In this document: positions 6,158-16,000 of the stretch, piece after piece
Position numbering within the stretch: the stretch's first letter is position 1
How the letters are laid out: every line of letters starts with the position of its first letter
Virus record (IMG/VR): IMGVR_UViG_3300034066_002438
Span: 1 to 42,405 of that record
Origin: a virus
DNA length: 42,405 nucleotides
Reading direction: 5' to 3' (one strand)
Position numbers and translations under genes: made by a program
The notes under the pieces: model-generated
What the model saw: the letters and a program-made list of their open reading frames with translations, nothing else
The model's database searches: none
What the model was told of the DNA's origin: nothing

Positions 6158-6835
6158 ATGGCTATCATTCCAAGCAATCAGACTGAATTACTCGCTTTCG
6201 TTTCCCAAGATGCCAGTGAACAAGGGAATTTGTCAATCCGTGGCGTGGCGAAAATGGTGGGAGTAGACGATATGTCTATCATCCGAGCCTGTAAATTTCT
6301 AGAGATATACATGGAGGATGAAACTATAAAGCCGTCCGATACCGTTCTACTATTGGATTATTTATCTGAAACAGATAGTACATTATTATCCGAAAGTTTT
6401 GTTAGACGCTTTGGCTTACTGGGTATTTATGCTTCGACAATCCATTTGTTTGATGGGGTGAGTTTAGGACAAGCTTATAAGACAGCCGCACTAAGTTCTG
6501 AGGATTGCCTCAAAGGATTATTTCAGCAAACTAACAAGGGGAAAAGTAAGGTTACAGGCTATATTTATTGGATACAGCAAGCTACAACAGGTTACACAAA
6601 GATAGGGGTTAGTGTAGACCCCTATAAAAGACTAAGTTCATTACAAGTGGCATCGCCTACCCGTTTAACCTTAATACATAAAAAGCGGTATAATAATTGT
6701 GATTTATATGAAATAGAGAAACGTATTCACAGACAATATAAAGAATATCATGTCTTAGGCGAATGGTTTGCGCTACCTCAAGATGTGGTCACTAATTTAA
6801 CTAAGTCCAATAGTAAGTCTAACGGATTAGGCTAA
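6158..6835 (+). CDS. GIY-YIG-family nuclease with N-terminal DNA-binding-like domain
   Basis: A 225-residue protein starting MAIIPSNQTE; AGG lies six bases before this ATG. An upstream ATG at 6128 overlaps a TATAAT sequence and has no ribosome site, so I reject it. Residues 1-130 look like a phage regulatory or DNA-binding region (LSIRGVAKMVGVDDMSIIRACKFLE is helix-turn-helix-like). Residues about 137-215 are a GIY-YIG domain of the T5orf172/MUG113 kind: GYIYWIQQATTGYTKIGVS, then DPYKRLSSLQVASP (catalytic Arg region) and EIEKRIHRQYKEYHVLGEWFAL (catalytic Glu region). Such genes are often free-standing homing nucleases or modular relatives of antirepressors. Insertion between the capsid gene and the next late gene, with its own terminator, suits a selfish accessory gene. 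Confidence 0.7.
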   Translation: MAIIPSNQTELLAFVSQDASEQGNLSIRGVAKMVGVDDMSIIRACKFLEIYMEDETIKPSDTVLLLDYLSETDSTLLSESFVRRFGLLGIYASTIHLFDGVSLGQAYKTAALSSEDCLKGLFQQTNKGKSKVTGYIYWIQQATTGYTKIGVSVDPYKRLSSLQVASPTRLTLIHKKRYNNCDLYEIEKRIHRQYKEYHVLGEWFALPQDVVTNLTKSNSKSNGLG

Positions 6836-6848
6836 ACTAAACAAAATG

Positions 6849-6876
6849 GGGAGGGTCTAAAAGCCCTCTTTTTTTT
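6849..6876 (+). terminator. Intrinsic terminator after the GIY-YIG gene
   Basis: GAGGG tctaaaag CCCTC followed by eight T residues. Confidence 0.85.
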
Positions 6877-6910
6877 GTCCTTACCAGTCTTAACAAAACT
6901 TAACATGGGT

Positions 6911-6936
6911 AAAACCACAACGCTCAAACTAAATAA
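6911..6936 (+). promoter_or_regulatory. CGCYCAA late-type promoter motif, 118-residue gene
   Basis: CCACAACGCTCAAACTAAAT, core CGCTC at 6921-6925, 37 bases before the ATG at 6958. Confidence 0.7.
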
Positions 6937-6957
6937 AACACCTGCCAAGAGATAAAA

Positions 6958-7314
6958 ATGCTGTTCACACCAGATGAAATATCTAGAATTAAAATAGCAC
7001 TTGGGTATGAAGAATTTCCTAAGTATGAAGCTGATGTGCAGTTCATGCTAGAAGTGATTGAAGACCAAGTGCGCTATGAAAGAATCTTATTTTTACTGGA
7101 AAAAGTGGAAGAAATAGATAGTAAAATACAACAATATGTAGAGAAACTCTATGTAGAACAGGTAGAGGGTATAACTTTGAACTATGAAAAAGTGGTACTG
7201 GGATTGAAAAAAGAAGGTCTGCGGAGACTAAAAGAATTGTCTTGGCAGACCAACTTAGATATAAGAAACTCCCCGTTTAAAGGTAATGACGGGTTTAGCT
7301 TTGTCGCCTATTGA
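6958..7314 (+). CDS. Hypothetical small virion-class protein (possible neck protein)
   Basis: A 118-residue, mostly helical acidic protein: MLFTPDEISRIKIALGYEEF, then two long helices (VQFMLEVIEDQVRYERILFLLEKVEEIDSKI). I do not recognise a family. The N-terminal pattern and the gene's place just downstream of the capsid gene are reminiscent of small head-completion or connector proteins, but this is weak. It has its own CGCYCAA motif. Its 3' end overlaps by 7 bases with the convergent thyX gene, with no terminator visible between them. Confidence 0.55.
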   Translation: MLFTPDEISRIKIALGYEEFPKYEADVQFMLEVIEDQVRYERILFLLEKVEEIDSKIQQYVEKLYVEQVEGITLNYEKVVLGLKKEGLRRLKELSWQTNLDIRNSPFKGNDGFSFVAY

Positions 7315-8264
7315 TGAGTATCTCGGTCAGAATCAAAAAAGTCCTTTGCTTCTAAATCAGAGTTAAATGGCATAACCCAATGGGTAGTTACTTGGCGAAT
7401 TTCAGTCCCATTAAGAATCCTGGTATCTTTTTCCATAGCATAGTCACCAGACTCACCTGTAAAAAGTTTACGGGCAGGAACCCAACCAATAAACCCGCCA
7501 CACATCACAGATGCGTCGATGGCTACGGCAGTATGCTCTAAAGCTGACCAATGCTTTGAGCTAACTAAACGTATAAATAGTTTAACGTCTTTTTCCACAT
7601 CCATATTCCCTTCGTGGTTGAGGTAAGACACTCTCGCACAACGAGAGGCTGACAGAGCAATGAGTAAAAGAGTATTACCTTTGTACAGTTCTCTTTCTTC
7701 CCTGGTTACATAGGGCAGATGTAAACCACCATCTGATATGATATAAGCAGAACATTTGTGGTAAGCCTCAAGCATCAAGCGGGCTACCTTTCTAATCTCT
7801 GGCTGGGCTTTTTCGGAAGTACGAAGTTCAAAAAAGTTGAACCATTGAGTGCCGGTCAGCACCACATCCACCATTTGAAAAGGCTCAGTAAGTCGGTTCA
7901 CAATTTCTTTATGAACCCCAAGCAGGTTCAATAAATTAGCCCAAAACCGTTGGGAGTGCATGGAGCAGAACCATACAAGGTCAGCTAATTTAGCCTTTAG
8001 ACCCGACAGGGGCTTACCAGCTTGCATTCCTGACTGATTCGTACCCCATTGGTCAGGGTGATAGGGATTCTCTACTAATTTTCGGTCTTTTTTCTTAATC
8101 GGAACAGCCCGATTCGACTCGGTATTAGAGGACAAAATACGGTGTTTATTGAGTTGAGCTAAGACAAATCGGGGAATACGAATTTGAAAAGTGGTAATAG
8201 TGTCGCCTGTGATGGAATTGACACTTTGTTCGATGACCTTAGCGTGGTATTGGGTAGGTTTCAA
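7308..8264 (-). CDS. thyX: Flavin-dependent thymidylate synthase ThyX
   Basis: A 318-residue ThyX. The enzyme makes dTMP from dUMP using methylene-tetrahydrofolate and reduced FAD. The ThyX motif is present at residues 40-52 as KHRxxSSNTESNR (first Arg of RHR replaced by Lys). The nucleotide-binding segment WFNFFELRTSEKAQPEIRKVA matches the family's LRxxxxAQxEIR. A further block SASRCARVSY and C-terminal SALEHTAVAIDAS...GFIGW resemble the longer phage forms; bacterial ThyX is usually 220-250 residues. The start is TTG at 8264, supported by AGGAG eight bases upstream. It overlaps the stop codon of the sigma-factor gene (TTGA), so the two are translationally coupled and made early from the same promoter. 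Confidence 0.9.
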   Translation of the reverse strand: MKPTQYHAKVIEQSVNSITGDTITTFQIRIPRFVLAQLNKHRILSSNTESNRAVPIKKKDRKLVENPYHPDQWGTNQSGMQAGKPLSGLKAKLADLVWFCSMHSQRFWANLLNLLGVHKEIVNRLTEPFQMVDVVLTGTQWFNFFELRTSEKAQPEIRKVARLMLEAYHKCSAYIISDGGLHLPYVTREERELYKGNTLLLIALSASRCARVSYLNHEGNMDVEKDVKLFIRLVSSKHWSALEHTAVAIDASVMCGGFIGWVPARKLFTGESGDYAMEKDTRILNGTEIRQVTTHWVMPFNSDLEAKDFFDSDRDTHQ

Positions 8265-8752
8265 GAATTTGCTCCTAATTTCTTAATTTTTCTGACTTCT
8301 GACTTATAAGTTCGCAGGGTAAGACCCAGAGTTTTAGCTATTACCTCTTGGGTAAGACCCATTAGACGTTTGCGGACAATTTGCTTTTGGAGGGGGGTGA
8401 GTTTAGACCAGAACAGGTTCAGGGTCATTTGGTATTCAGTGGAATCGACTCGGAATGCCATATTGTCTAGGGGAAAATCTCGAAGTTGGCATTCCATGAC
8501 ATAGGTTTTGTGCCGAATAAGGCGGAACCTTTTGCGAATATCCAACCAGCAATAGCTGGTGAGCGTTCCTTTGTTGGGGTTCCAAGTCTTAAGTTTTTCT
8601 AGAACCAGACAAAGACCCTCCTGAAAATAATCCTCTCCTTTGACTGACGTATCACGCATAGCCCGACGGATAGCGGGGATTTGGGATTTAACCAAATTTA
8701 GTTTAGACGTTTCACAGGCTTGTTGTTCGATGGTTAAAGGTAGGTATTCCAT
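8261..8752 (-). CDS. Phage-encoded sigma factor, sigma-70 family
   Basis: A 163-residue protein with the two-domain layout of small alternative sigma factors. Residues about 30-80 resemble region 2: VKGEDYFQEGLCLVLEKLKTWNP, then GTLTSYCWLDIRKRFRLIRH, the 'F.sya...i...i' helix that binds core RNA polymerase and the -10 element. Residues about 113-160 resemble region 4: LTPLQKQIVRKRLMGLTQEV followed by IAKTLGLTLRTYKSEVRKIKK, a clear helix-turn-helix. It is first in an operon with thyX and has TTGACA promoters upstream, so it should be made early. Expected role: redirect host RNA polymerase to late genes, probably at the CGCYCAA motif. That partnership is my inference; a transcription-unrelated HTH protein is less likely given both regions. 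Confidence 0.75.
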   Translation of the reverse strand: MEYLPLTIEQQACETSKLNLVKSQIPAIRRAMRDTSVKGEDYFQEGLCLVLEKLKTWNPNKGTLTSYCWLDIRKRFRLIRHKTYVMECQLRDFPLDNMAFRVDSTEYQMTLNLFWSKLTPLQKQIVRKRLMGLTQEVIAKTLGLTLRTYKSEVRKIKKLGANS

Positions 8753-8759
8753 GTGGGTC

Positions 8760-8798
8760 TAGAATCTGCCATAAAAGACTACGAAAGAACAGTAGAAG
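8760..8798. repeat. 39-bp exact copy of tape-measure coding sequence
   Basis: Positions 8760-8798 are identical to 10908-10946 inside the tape measure gene; identity stops sharply at both ends. It lies 8 bases upstream of the sigma-factor start codon and within the leader of that minus-strand operon. The operon transcript would be complementary over 39 nucleotides to tape-measure mRNA. Confidence 0.95.
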
Positions 8799-8810
8799 AA
8801 GCGGTCTGAC

Positions 8811-8816
8811 AGTATA
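8811..8816 (-). promoter_or_regulatory. Possible second -10 box before the sigma gene
   Basis: TATACT on the minus strand about 60 bases before the start codon. The matching -35 region (TTTTAA at 8839-8834) is poor, so this is a weak candidate. If used, the leader would start close to the 39-bp tape-measure copy. Confidence 0.3.
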
Positions 8817-8838
8817 GTACCATTTTGACCGTTTTAAA

Positions 8839-8860
8839 AATGTTAACTTTCATTAACATT
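8839..8860. promoter_or_regulatory. AATGTTAA-N6-TTAACATT palindrome (putative operator)
   Basis: Eight-base perfect arms around CTTTCA, in the leader or promoter region of the sigma-thyX operon. The core TTAACTTTCATTAA resembles TTAACATTCGTTAA at 3227-3240. The arrangement suits a dimeric regulator site. The rest of 8753-9157 holds the promoter at 9010-9038, the 39-bp repeat and no visible gene. Confidence 0.4.
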
Positions 8861-9009
8861 AATTTCTTGCTTCACTGTGGGTAAGACGGCTTAACACCAC
8901 TCCACAAGCTAACACGGGCTAACTGCCCGCTTTACCCCAGTTAAAAGGGGTTTAACCCTGATTGATTAAGCTTGGTTCTCACTTAACCAGTTTTTGTTGG
9001 GTTAAACCC

Positions 9010-9038
9010 AGTATAACAGAGAGTAGATAAAATGTCAA
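9010..9038 (-). promoter_or_regulatory. Sigma-70-type promoter of the sigma-thyX operon
   Basis: On the minus strand, TTGACA (9038-9033), 17-base spacer, TATACT (9015-9010). The predicted leader to the ATG at 8752 is about 250 bases, long enough to hold the palindrome at 8839-8860 and the 39-bp tape-measure copy. Confidence 0.7.
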
Positions 9039-9157
9039 GGGGTTGAGAAAAACTTTTAGACTTTAACCCTAGTAGAAAACTACCTTAAATGTTAATGTAT
9101 CCCAACAAAGGTGGGTCTAAAACAGAACCCCTTGATGCCAGTGTGTCAACTGTTTTC

Positions 9158-9565
9158 TTAGCGTCTATACTCTTTCTTTTTCAAATCCATGTCTTCCCGA
9201 AACTCACAGAAAAACTCGTATTGTTTAGAGTCAGAGTCTTTATAGAGGACTAATCCTGTGAATAAGTTAATGCAGTTATAAGCCGCTTCTTCTGGACTTT
9301 GCCCATACACATCGATGTATTTGCCGTTAAAACTAACACGACAATTTATGAACCAAACTAGGTTTAAGGGGTCAAATACTAAGCCATCATAAGTGGAGTA
9401 TCTACGCAGAATTGGGCGGGATACTTGTCTGAGTATAGTGAGCAACATTTCTAATTCTGTTAGGTTGGATTTTTCCCCTTTAGAGAAAATTTCAGGTTCA
9501 ACCCCCATTTCTTCTAAAAGTCTTCCAGTCGTTCCCGCCATTAACTTCTCAAAATAACTACTCAT
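9158..9565 (-). CDS. Hypothetical protein, 135 residues
   Basis: A small protein (MSSYFEKLMAGTTGRLLEEM...) with a helical N-terminal half (LTELEMLLTILRQVSRPILRR) and a strand-rich second half containing YGQSPEEAAYNCINLFTGLV, resembling the short 'SPEEAAxxx' element of some small phage proteins of unknown role. The C-terminus is rich in Asp, Lys and Arg. It is second in a minus-strand pair with the gene at 9593-9958, 27 bases away, sharing its TTGACA promoter, so it is probably expressed early. No function can be assigned. Confidence 0.6.
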   Translation of the reverse strand: MSSYFEKLMAGTTGRLLEEMGVEPEIFSKGEKSNLTELEMLLTILRQVSRPILRRYSTYDGLVFDPLNLVWFINCRVSFNGKYIDVYGQSPEEAAYNCINLFTGLVLYKDSDSKQYEFFCEFREDMDLKKKEYRR

Positions 9566-9592
9566 TTTTGTCTGGTATTGGTGGTTGTTTAA

Positions 9593-9958
9593 CTAAAGAA
9601 TAACAGATGGTTCATGAGTTGATAGGACGTACAAAATAATGGCTTCTTGTTTCTCGTAGGACAGTTTAGACAGGACTACCTCCCCCAATTTTATTAACCT
9701 TGCCTCCCCCTCAACACGGTCTACATACTCTGAGACAGTATCAAACTCAGCTTCTGAGGAATCAAGGTATAGAATGAAATCCGCTAGGTTTCCCCCTTTA
9801 ACCCCTAGATTCTGATGGTGTACATGGAGAGAAAGACCACGGGTAATATTGTACAGAATTAACGCATCCAAGCCTGCTTTAGTAGCTCTCTCAATAATAT
9901 TAAGGAAACACCCTAAATTGGGGGAAGAATTATTGTCTACAGAAGAATTATTAGACAT
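9593..9958 (-). CDS. Hypothetical protein, 121 residues
   Basis: A protein starting MSNNSSVDNNSSPN, a polar low-complexity tail, then a compact fold with helices CFLNIIERATKAGLDALILY and GEVVLSKLSYEKQEAIILYVL and a short HVHH motif. No family is recognised. It is the first gene behind the TTGACA promoter at 9990-10019 and is divergent from the tape measure gene, with which it shares a 120-base control region. Probably an early accessory gene. Confidence 0.6.
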   Translation of the reverse strand: MSNNSSVDNNSSPNLGCFLNIIERATKAGLDALILYNITRGLSLHVHHQNLGVKGGNLADFILYLDSSEAEFDTVSEYVDRVEGEARLIKLGEVVLSKLSYEKQEAIILYVLSTHEPSVIL

Positions 9959-9989
9959 CTCAGATAAGTACCTTTAGTTGGTTGAATCC

Positions 9990-10019
9990 AGTATAGCAGG
10001 GTTATCTAGGGTTTGTCAA
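9990..10019 (-). promoter_or_regulatory. Sigma-70-type promoter, early pair 9958/9565
   Basis: On the minus strand, TTGACA (10019-10014), 18-base spacer, TATACT (9995-9990). It begins TTGACAAACCC like the promoters at 39914 and 40804. Confidence 0.75.
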
Positions 10020-10026
10020 GGGGTTT

Positions 10027-10053
10027 GAGAAAAAATCGCCCAAAGCTAAGTTA
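10027..10053 (+). promoter_or_regulatory. CGCYCAA late-type promoter motif, tape measure gene
   Basis: AAATCGCCCAAAGCTAAGTTAG, core CGCCC at 10037-10041, 42 bases before the ATG at 10079. Confidence 0.7.
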
Positions 10054-10078
10054 GACCCCGCTTGGAGTATAACTGAGG

Positions 10079-13000
10079 ATGCCAGAACAGCAAGGATACA
10101 ATGTATCGTCACTATTTGTTTCGATAGGATTAGATACAAGTCCAGCAGAAAGAACCTTAAACCAATTTGAGAACTTATTGCAAAGTTCTGTAAATCGGTT
10201 AATCTTCACATTTACAGAAGACGTATCGCAAAGATTCGCCAGAAGTTTTGAAGGTCTAGGTCGTGGCATTGGTAACTCTGTCCAAAGAAGTCTGAACGAG
10301 GCTATGGGGCAAACCAAGAGAATTGAGAAAGAAGCCACAGAATCTTTAGCAAATATAAATCAAGCGGCAGAAAGGGGGTTGAGAGATGTAGCAACCACTA
10401 CAACTGCGGCATTAGGACAAGTAAACCAGGCCTTAAAGGATGTAGAATTAAATACCAAAAGGTCTTTAGAGAATACCCAACAACAGGTACAAGCCCAATT
10501 AAACCAAATAAAGAATTTAGCATCAGCATCTACAGATGCTAAGGACAAAGCTGTAGGGAAAGCGGCTGAAACATTAGCGAAACAACTATCTGCGATGGAT
10601 TTCTCGCAAATAGAGAGAGGGTTACAAAAAGTCCAGTTAAAGGCATTAAGTGTGGGGTCAACACTAGCCAATAATTTAGCTGACATCAGAAATAATCTGT
10701 CCAAACCTGCGGAAGAAATTGAGAAGGCACTAGAAAGCTCCTTAAAGAAAACCCAAGAAGCAGTAAACATAGCAGATAAAGCACTGGGAGAGTCTGGTAA
10801 GAAATTTGCGGAGAGAGTAGGAGTAGCATATAACCAAGCATCAGAAATATTAGCCAAAGAAGGAGTGGATTCAGCACAAAAGGCAGTAAACAATCTGTCT
10901 AAAGGTGTAGAATCTGCCATAAAAGACTACGAAAGAACAGTAGAAGGTACGGCTAACGAATTATCCAAAAAAGCTCAACAGTTACAAGTCTTGGGTACAA
11001 CTGAAGCGATGGCTGAAGCCGAAAGACTTTATGCTTTAGCCAATAGTGTTCGTTCAACGTCAGTGAACACCATAGCATCAGTGAGAGAAAGTGCTACCCA
11101 AGCAACCCAAAGCATATCCAAAGAAATGGGTAAAGCAGGGGGTGAAGCGGGGTCTGCATTTGGTGGTGGATTTGGAGCGGCTTTAGGGGGGGTCGTTGGT
11201 GGACCGGTGGGAAGTCTTTTAGGTGCGGCAATAGCAGAAGCCCTGGCCAACGGACTTCAGTTAGCTTTAAACTCCAGAATGGAGGTCATTAAAGCCACTC
11301 TCGGTGGTTATATGAACACGGTAGCCCGTGGGATGATGAACTTTGCCGAAGAAGAAAGGCGTATAAACATGGGTTTATATGTTACGGGGAAAAGGGAAGG
11401 CTTTGGACAAGATAGTGTGGAATTTAACACAAAATCTAAGGACGTACAGAGGGCAGTTACCTTGACTGCATCTGACCTGTCTTATGGACGGGTAGAAATT
11501 GCGGAACTATTTAAACAATTGGTAAAAGCCGGGTTTAATTATAATGAGATTATAGGTGGAACAACCCCTGAAGAAATGAGACGGGGGGCATTGTATCAAA
11601 CTGCTGGTTTAGGAGAAGCAGTAGAGTTACCAGGAGACCAGTTAGATGAAGCCAGCATATTAGTAAAACAATTTAAAATGGCATTCCCTGAAAATAGTAT
11701 AAAAACTATTGTTAGAGAAATTGCCGCTTTGGGACTGTCCACTCCTGCCGAATTTCGTAGATATAAATATGCAACTCAGGATTCGCTATCTGCGGCGGCC
11801 GTAGCAGGAATCTCGATGAGAGATGTGATGCAAGGGTTTGCAACAATGTTTAACTTAAGTACCCCGGAAGTAGCGGGTACAATGTTAAAAACCATCTACA
11901 ACGGTATAAGTGGGGGTAATGTAAACCGCCAGATGTACGGGGTAGTGTCCAAGTATTATCAGGGAGAGGATGGGCAAGGAGATTTACTAACAGCATTAAG
12001 AAATCCTGGAGACTTTGCCGCAGAATTTGCCAGATTAGACACTGTGATGGATTCAGTCCTGAAAAAGGGTGAGGCAGTGGGAATTGCGGGGATGGAGAAT
12101 GTAACAGGAGACTATTACAAAAGTCTAGGGTTACAAGAACAAGCAAATATGAGGGCTAGAGGGGTATCTAATCTGTTCGGTGGTGGGGACACCTTCCAAA
12201 TTGGTTATAGAAACTTAACTCTTGAAGGACGTGAAAAAGCAGAAGAACAAAAACGAGAGTTTGCCAACTTTAATAATGAGAAAGACGGGGAATTGCTACC
12301 CGACTTCATTCGACTGCGCCAAAAGGGTTTAAAGGGGGCAATGGAATTAATCGAATCCACCAAAGAAAACGTGGAATCGTTTGCCGCTAAATTGGCTCCT
12401 GGTTTTACTCAAATGGTGCTATTTTTCAACAAAATAGCCAACGAGTTAACTGCTGGTATGGAGAAGTTTTCCGGGCCACTGGAAAGAATATCTGAAAAAT
12501 TAGGCGAAGTATTTGGCAATTTATCAGAGAATAAGCTCATTGATAAATTTGTGGATGGAATTTCCAGTACGTTAGGGAATGTAGGCAGAATATTTGAGAA
12601 CTGGTTAAACTCAGCGATAGACTTTGTATCGGAAGGGGAAAATGTAGATAGAGTATTTGCAAACCTTAACAACTTACTCTCAGATTTTGCGGGGTTGATG
12701 GGTAATCTGGCGGAAGCATTTAAAGCGTTTTTACCCTTGATAAATGAAGCCACAGGCACTATGGCTAAAGCAGGGTTAGACTCTGAAATAAGACAAGTGG
12801 CAGGAGACCTTAAATCAGTTGGTGAAGGGGTTAGTGAAAGAGTATTTAACTATGGGGCAGAGACAGGTCAAGTTGAAGGGATAACAATAAGAAATAAAGA
12901 TGCTGTCAAAGGATTGACGGATAAGGACGCTGAAGCAGTTCTATTAGCCCTAGAGAATACAAGAAGCAAATCTTGGATAAAAACAGGTAGGGAGAAAGCA

Positions 13001-16000
13001 AGGAAAAATGTATTTGGTGGTGTAACCACATCCGCAGAGAATTTTGCTGAGGAGGGGGCATTAAATGCGGAGACAATTAAAGAGGGAATGCGAAAAGTAG
13101 TAATAGGAGGAAAAACCTATTACATAACTGGTGGTACGGGGGCAAACCAAAGTCGATTTATAGAAATTCAAGATGGAAAGATACAAAATGCACTTGTAAG
13201 TGATATAACAAAACCAGATAATAGAAAAGAAATAGCAAGAGCTTTAACCACTAAATCTGGAGAATACGGAGTTGCCGATTTATCAACGGCTGGTATGGGG
13301 TCTTTCCTAAATCCTAAAATACTGGCAGAAATCGCTAAGGAAAATGGGAATCTTAAAAACCGTCAAGCCGCCACATTAGAAGCCCAACAATCAAGAGTTC
13401 GGGACTTATTTGGTAATAATGCAGTTTTTGATGAGAAAACAGGGAAAGTAAGAGAACAGGATAGTGAGGGTAACAGAGCAGATTTATCTTCTAGTAGTTT
13501 CGGTACAGAGGCATTATCCAAAACCCCTGAACGTCTGAATGCCTTAATTCGTACTGGGGCAGGTCTAGAGGGAAGTTCTGCGGAGCAAGCCCTAAGAGAA
13601 ACGGCAAGCAGAAGCAAAATCACCAATCTACAAACAATTACTGGTCTATCTTCTGGAAAAACCAAAGGTAAAGAGGGGGAAGCCTTCTTATTAAGTCAAG
13701 CAGATGTCTTAGAGACGGTAAGGAGAAATGAGAAAGAAGGGGCGGACATAGCCAAAACTGCTTCGGAGTTAACACAAGACACAACCAAAGAATTAGAGGA
13801 AGCCCTACGGAAAAAGGGACAATTAAAACCTGCGTGGGATAAAATTAAGAAACAGATTGAGTCTGGAGAAATTGTAGGGGACAGCACAACGTTCCTGGAA
13901 CAATTTATCACAAAAGCCCGTGAAAAGGTAAGCGACAATAAAACCCCGTTTGCCGAAAGAAATGCAATGAATGAGAATTTAATTGCATTGACTAAAGATT
14001 TAAACACGGATAAACCAAAACCTTTAGAAAAACCTGGGGCAGTTAAAGAAGGTGTTCCTGCTGACCTAGAAAAGTACCGTCGTCTTATTGACGATATGAA
14101 CCGGAGCAGAATTGAGCAAGAAAACCAGATTCTCCAACTAAGGCAAAAATCTTTAGAATTGGAGCGTCAATCTTTTGTGTTGGCCACGGCATTTAAAGGA
14201 CAAGTAAATGCTAATTTGGAGCAATTCTTTGGTATCTTAAGTCAGGCAGAAAATACCCTGTTAGGGAATCAGACAAAACTAAGACAAATAGACCAATTCT
14301 TTGTTGACCGTCGGAACAACCTTGCTAATCAGTTTAAAGATGTAAACCCGCAGGTAGGTGGGGGCATCAAGGACAACTATGAGGGTACGGGGCAACCAGT
14401 ATTTGTACCTAAAGCATCCCCTGATAAAAATGTTAATGCACTATCTAAAGACTTGATAAAAGGGCAATTAGATGCTATCAAAGAGAAACAGAATGAAAGG
14501 GCTGAGATTGCTAAACAGAATGAGCTAATTCAGCGTAATCTTACCCAACAAATAAGAAATGCTGTAGCCCAAACGTTCCAACAAGCCACAAACACAGCAA
14601 CTGGGTTAGCCTCATCTTTCGGGGGTAACAGTGAGTTTATGGTAAAAACCACTCAACTCTTTGATGGGGTAAGAACTCAAGGGGTACAATTAGCTCAACA
14701 AATACAAGCCTTAAAAGTTATTCAACAGACAAATCCTAGTGGTTTTGGGGCGCAAGATGCTAAAGCCCTCTCAGGATTAGAAGGTGTATTTAAGCAAATT
14801 CCCAGGATGCTGAAGGAAGCGTTAGGGGACGCACTTGCTTCCCTACTCCGTCAGGTAAATACTTTCTTCCAAGACCTATCAGAACGGTCTAGACAAAGAA
14901 GTAATGAATTGATGGGTATGGTGATGCCTGGTGGAGCTTCTTCGGGTTTATTGACGATTGTGGGGGACTTACAAAATAGTCTGTTCAAAAATCAACAAGA
15001 GAGTTTAGAACTACAACAAGAATCTTCACAGATAAGAAGACAAGTAGAGCTAAACCGTTCACTAGGGGCTGTGTTCCCTGACCAATTCTTTGCCCAAAAA
15101 GTATCGATGGGTGAGGCATCTATAGGTGTGAATGATGCAAAAAGAGGGGGGTTAGAGTTAGAAGCTAAAAATCTCCTAGAGACTTCCAAAATTAAAGCCA
15201 ATATAACCTACTTCAACAGCTTTATTGAGTTATTTCAAGGAGCTAGAGGTCTTAGCAGAGGATTCAGTAGTGTCTCAGATGCTGTAACAGAAGTAGAGCA
15301 AAGACGAGAAGCAATTACTAAATCTATCTTCGACTTAGAAACTCAAATACAGTTAATGGAATCTCAACTTGAGACCATGAATAGTGTATTTGGTTCCCTG
15401 AGTTTAGTTGACCGTGAGAGACTAGAAGAAGGTAAGAAATATTTAGAGCAACAAAAACAAGCCACAATAGCCCTTCAAAAAATCAATGATGCACTAAGAG
15501 GGGAATTAGGGAAATTGGCAATAGCTAAAGTCCAAGAGGATGCTAGGGGTAATGCTCAAAGTGCATTGATGGAATCTAATTCTGCCCGGTCACAAATTCT
15601 CGGAATGTCGGATTCCCGGTCTACTCGTAGGGAAGCCGCTTCTATAGATTTAGAAAATTCCCGTATTGATGCAATAAAAAAAGTAACTGAAGCTACTCTC
15701 AAAAGTGCTGAGGAAAGAGCTAACATAGTTGCAGAATTAGCCAACATGGACTCGAATGCGGCTAAGGGTATGTACAACACACCTGAAGCTCAAGCGGAAA
15801 TAGCTAGAAAATATGTTGAGTACCAATCTCGACTCATAGCAATAGACAATGAAGTTGGGAATGCCCGTGTGATGGCGTACAACAACTTAAAAGTCCAAGT
15901 TGAAAAATCTGCCTTAGAGTTGGATGAAGGCTATCGTGCAAACGTTCAAATAGCCAATACTGTTGATGGGGCTTTCTCCAATCTTTATGATATTCTCACC

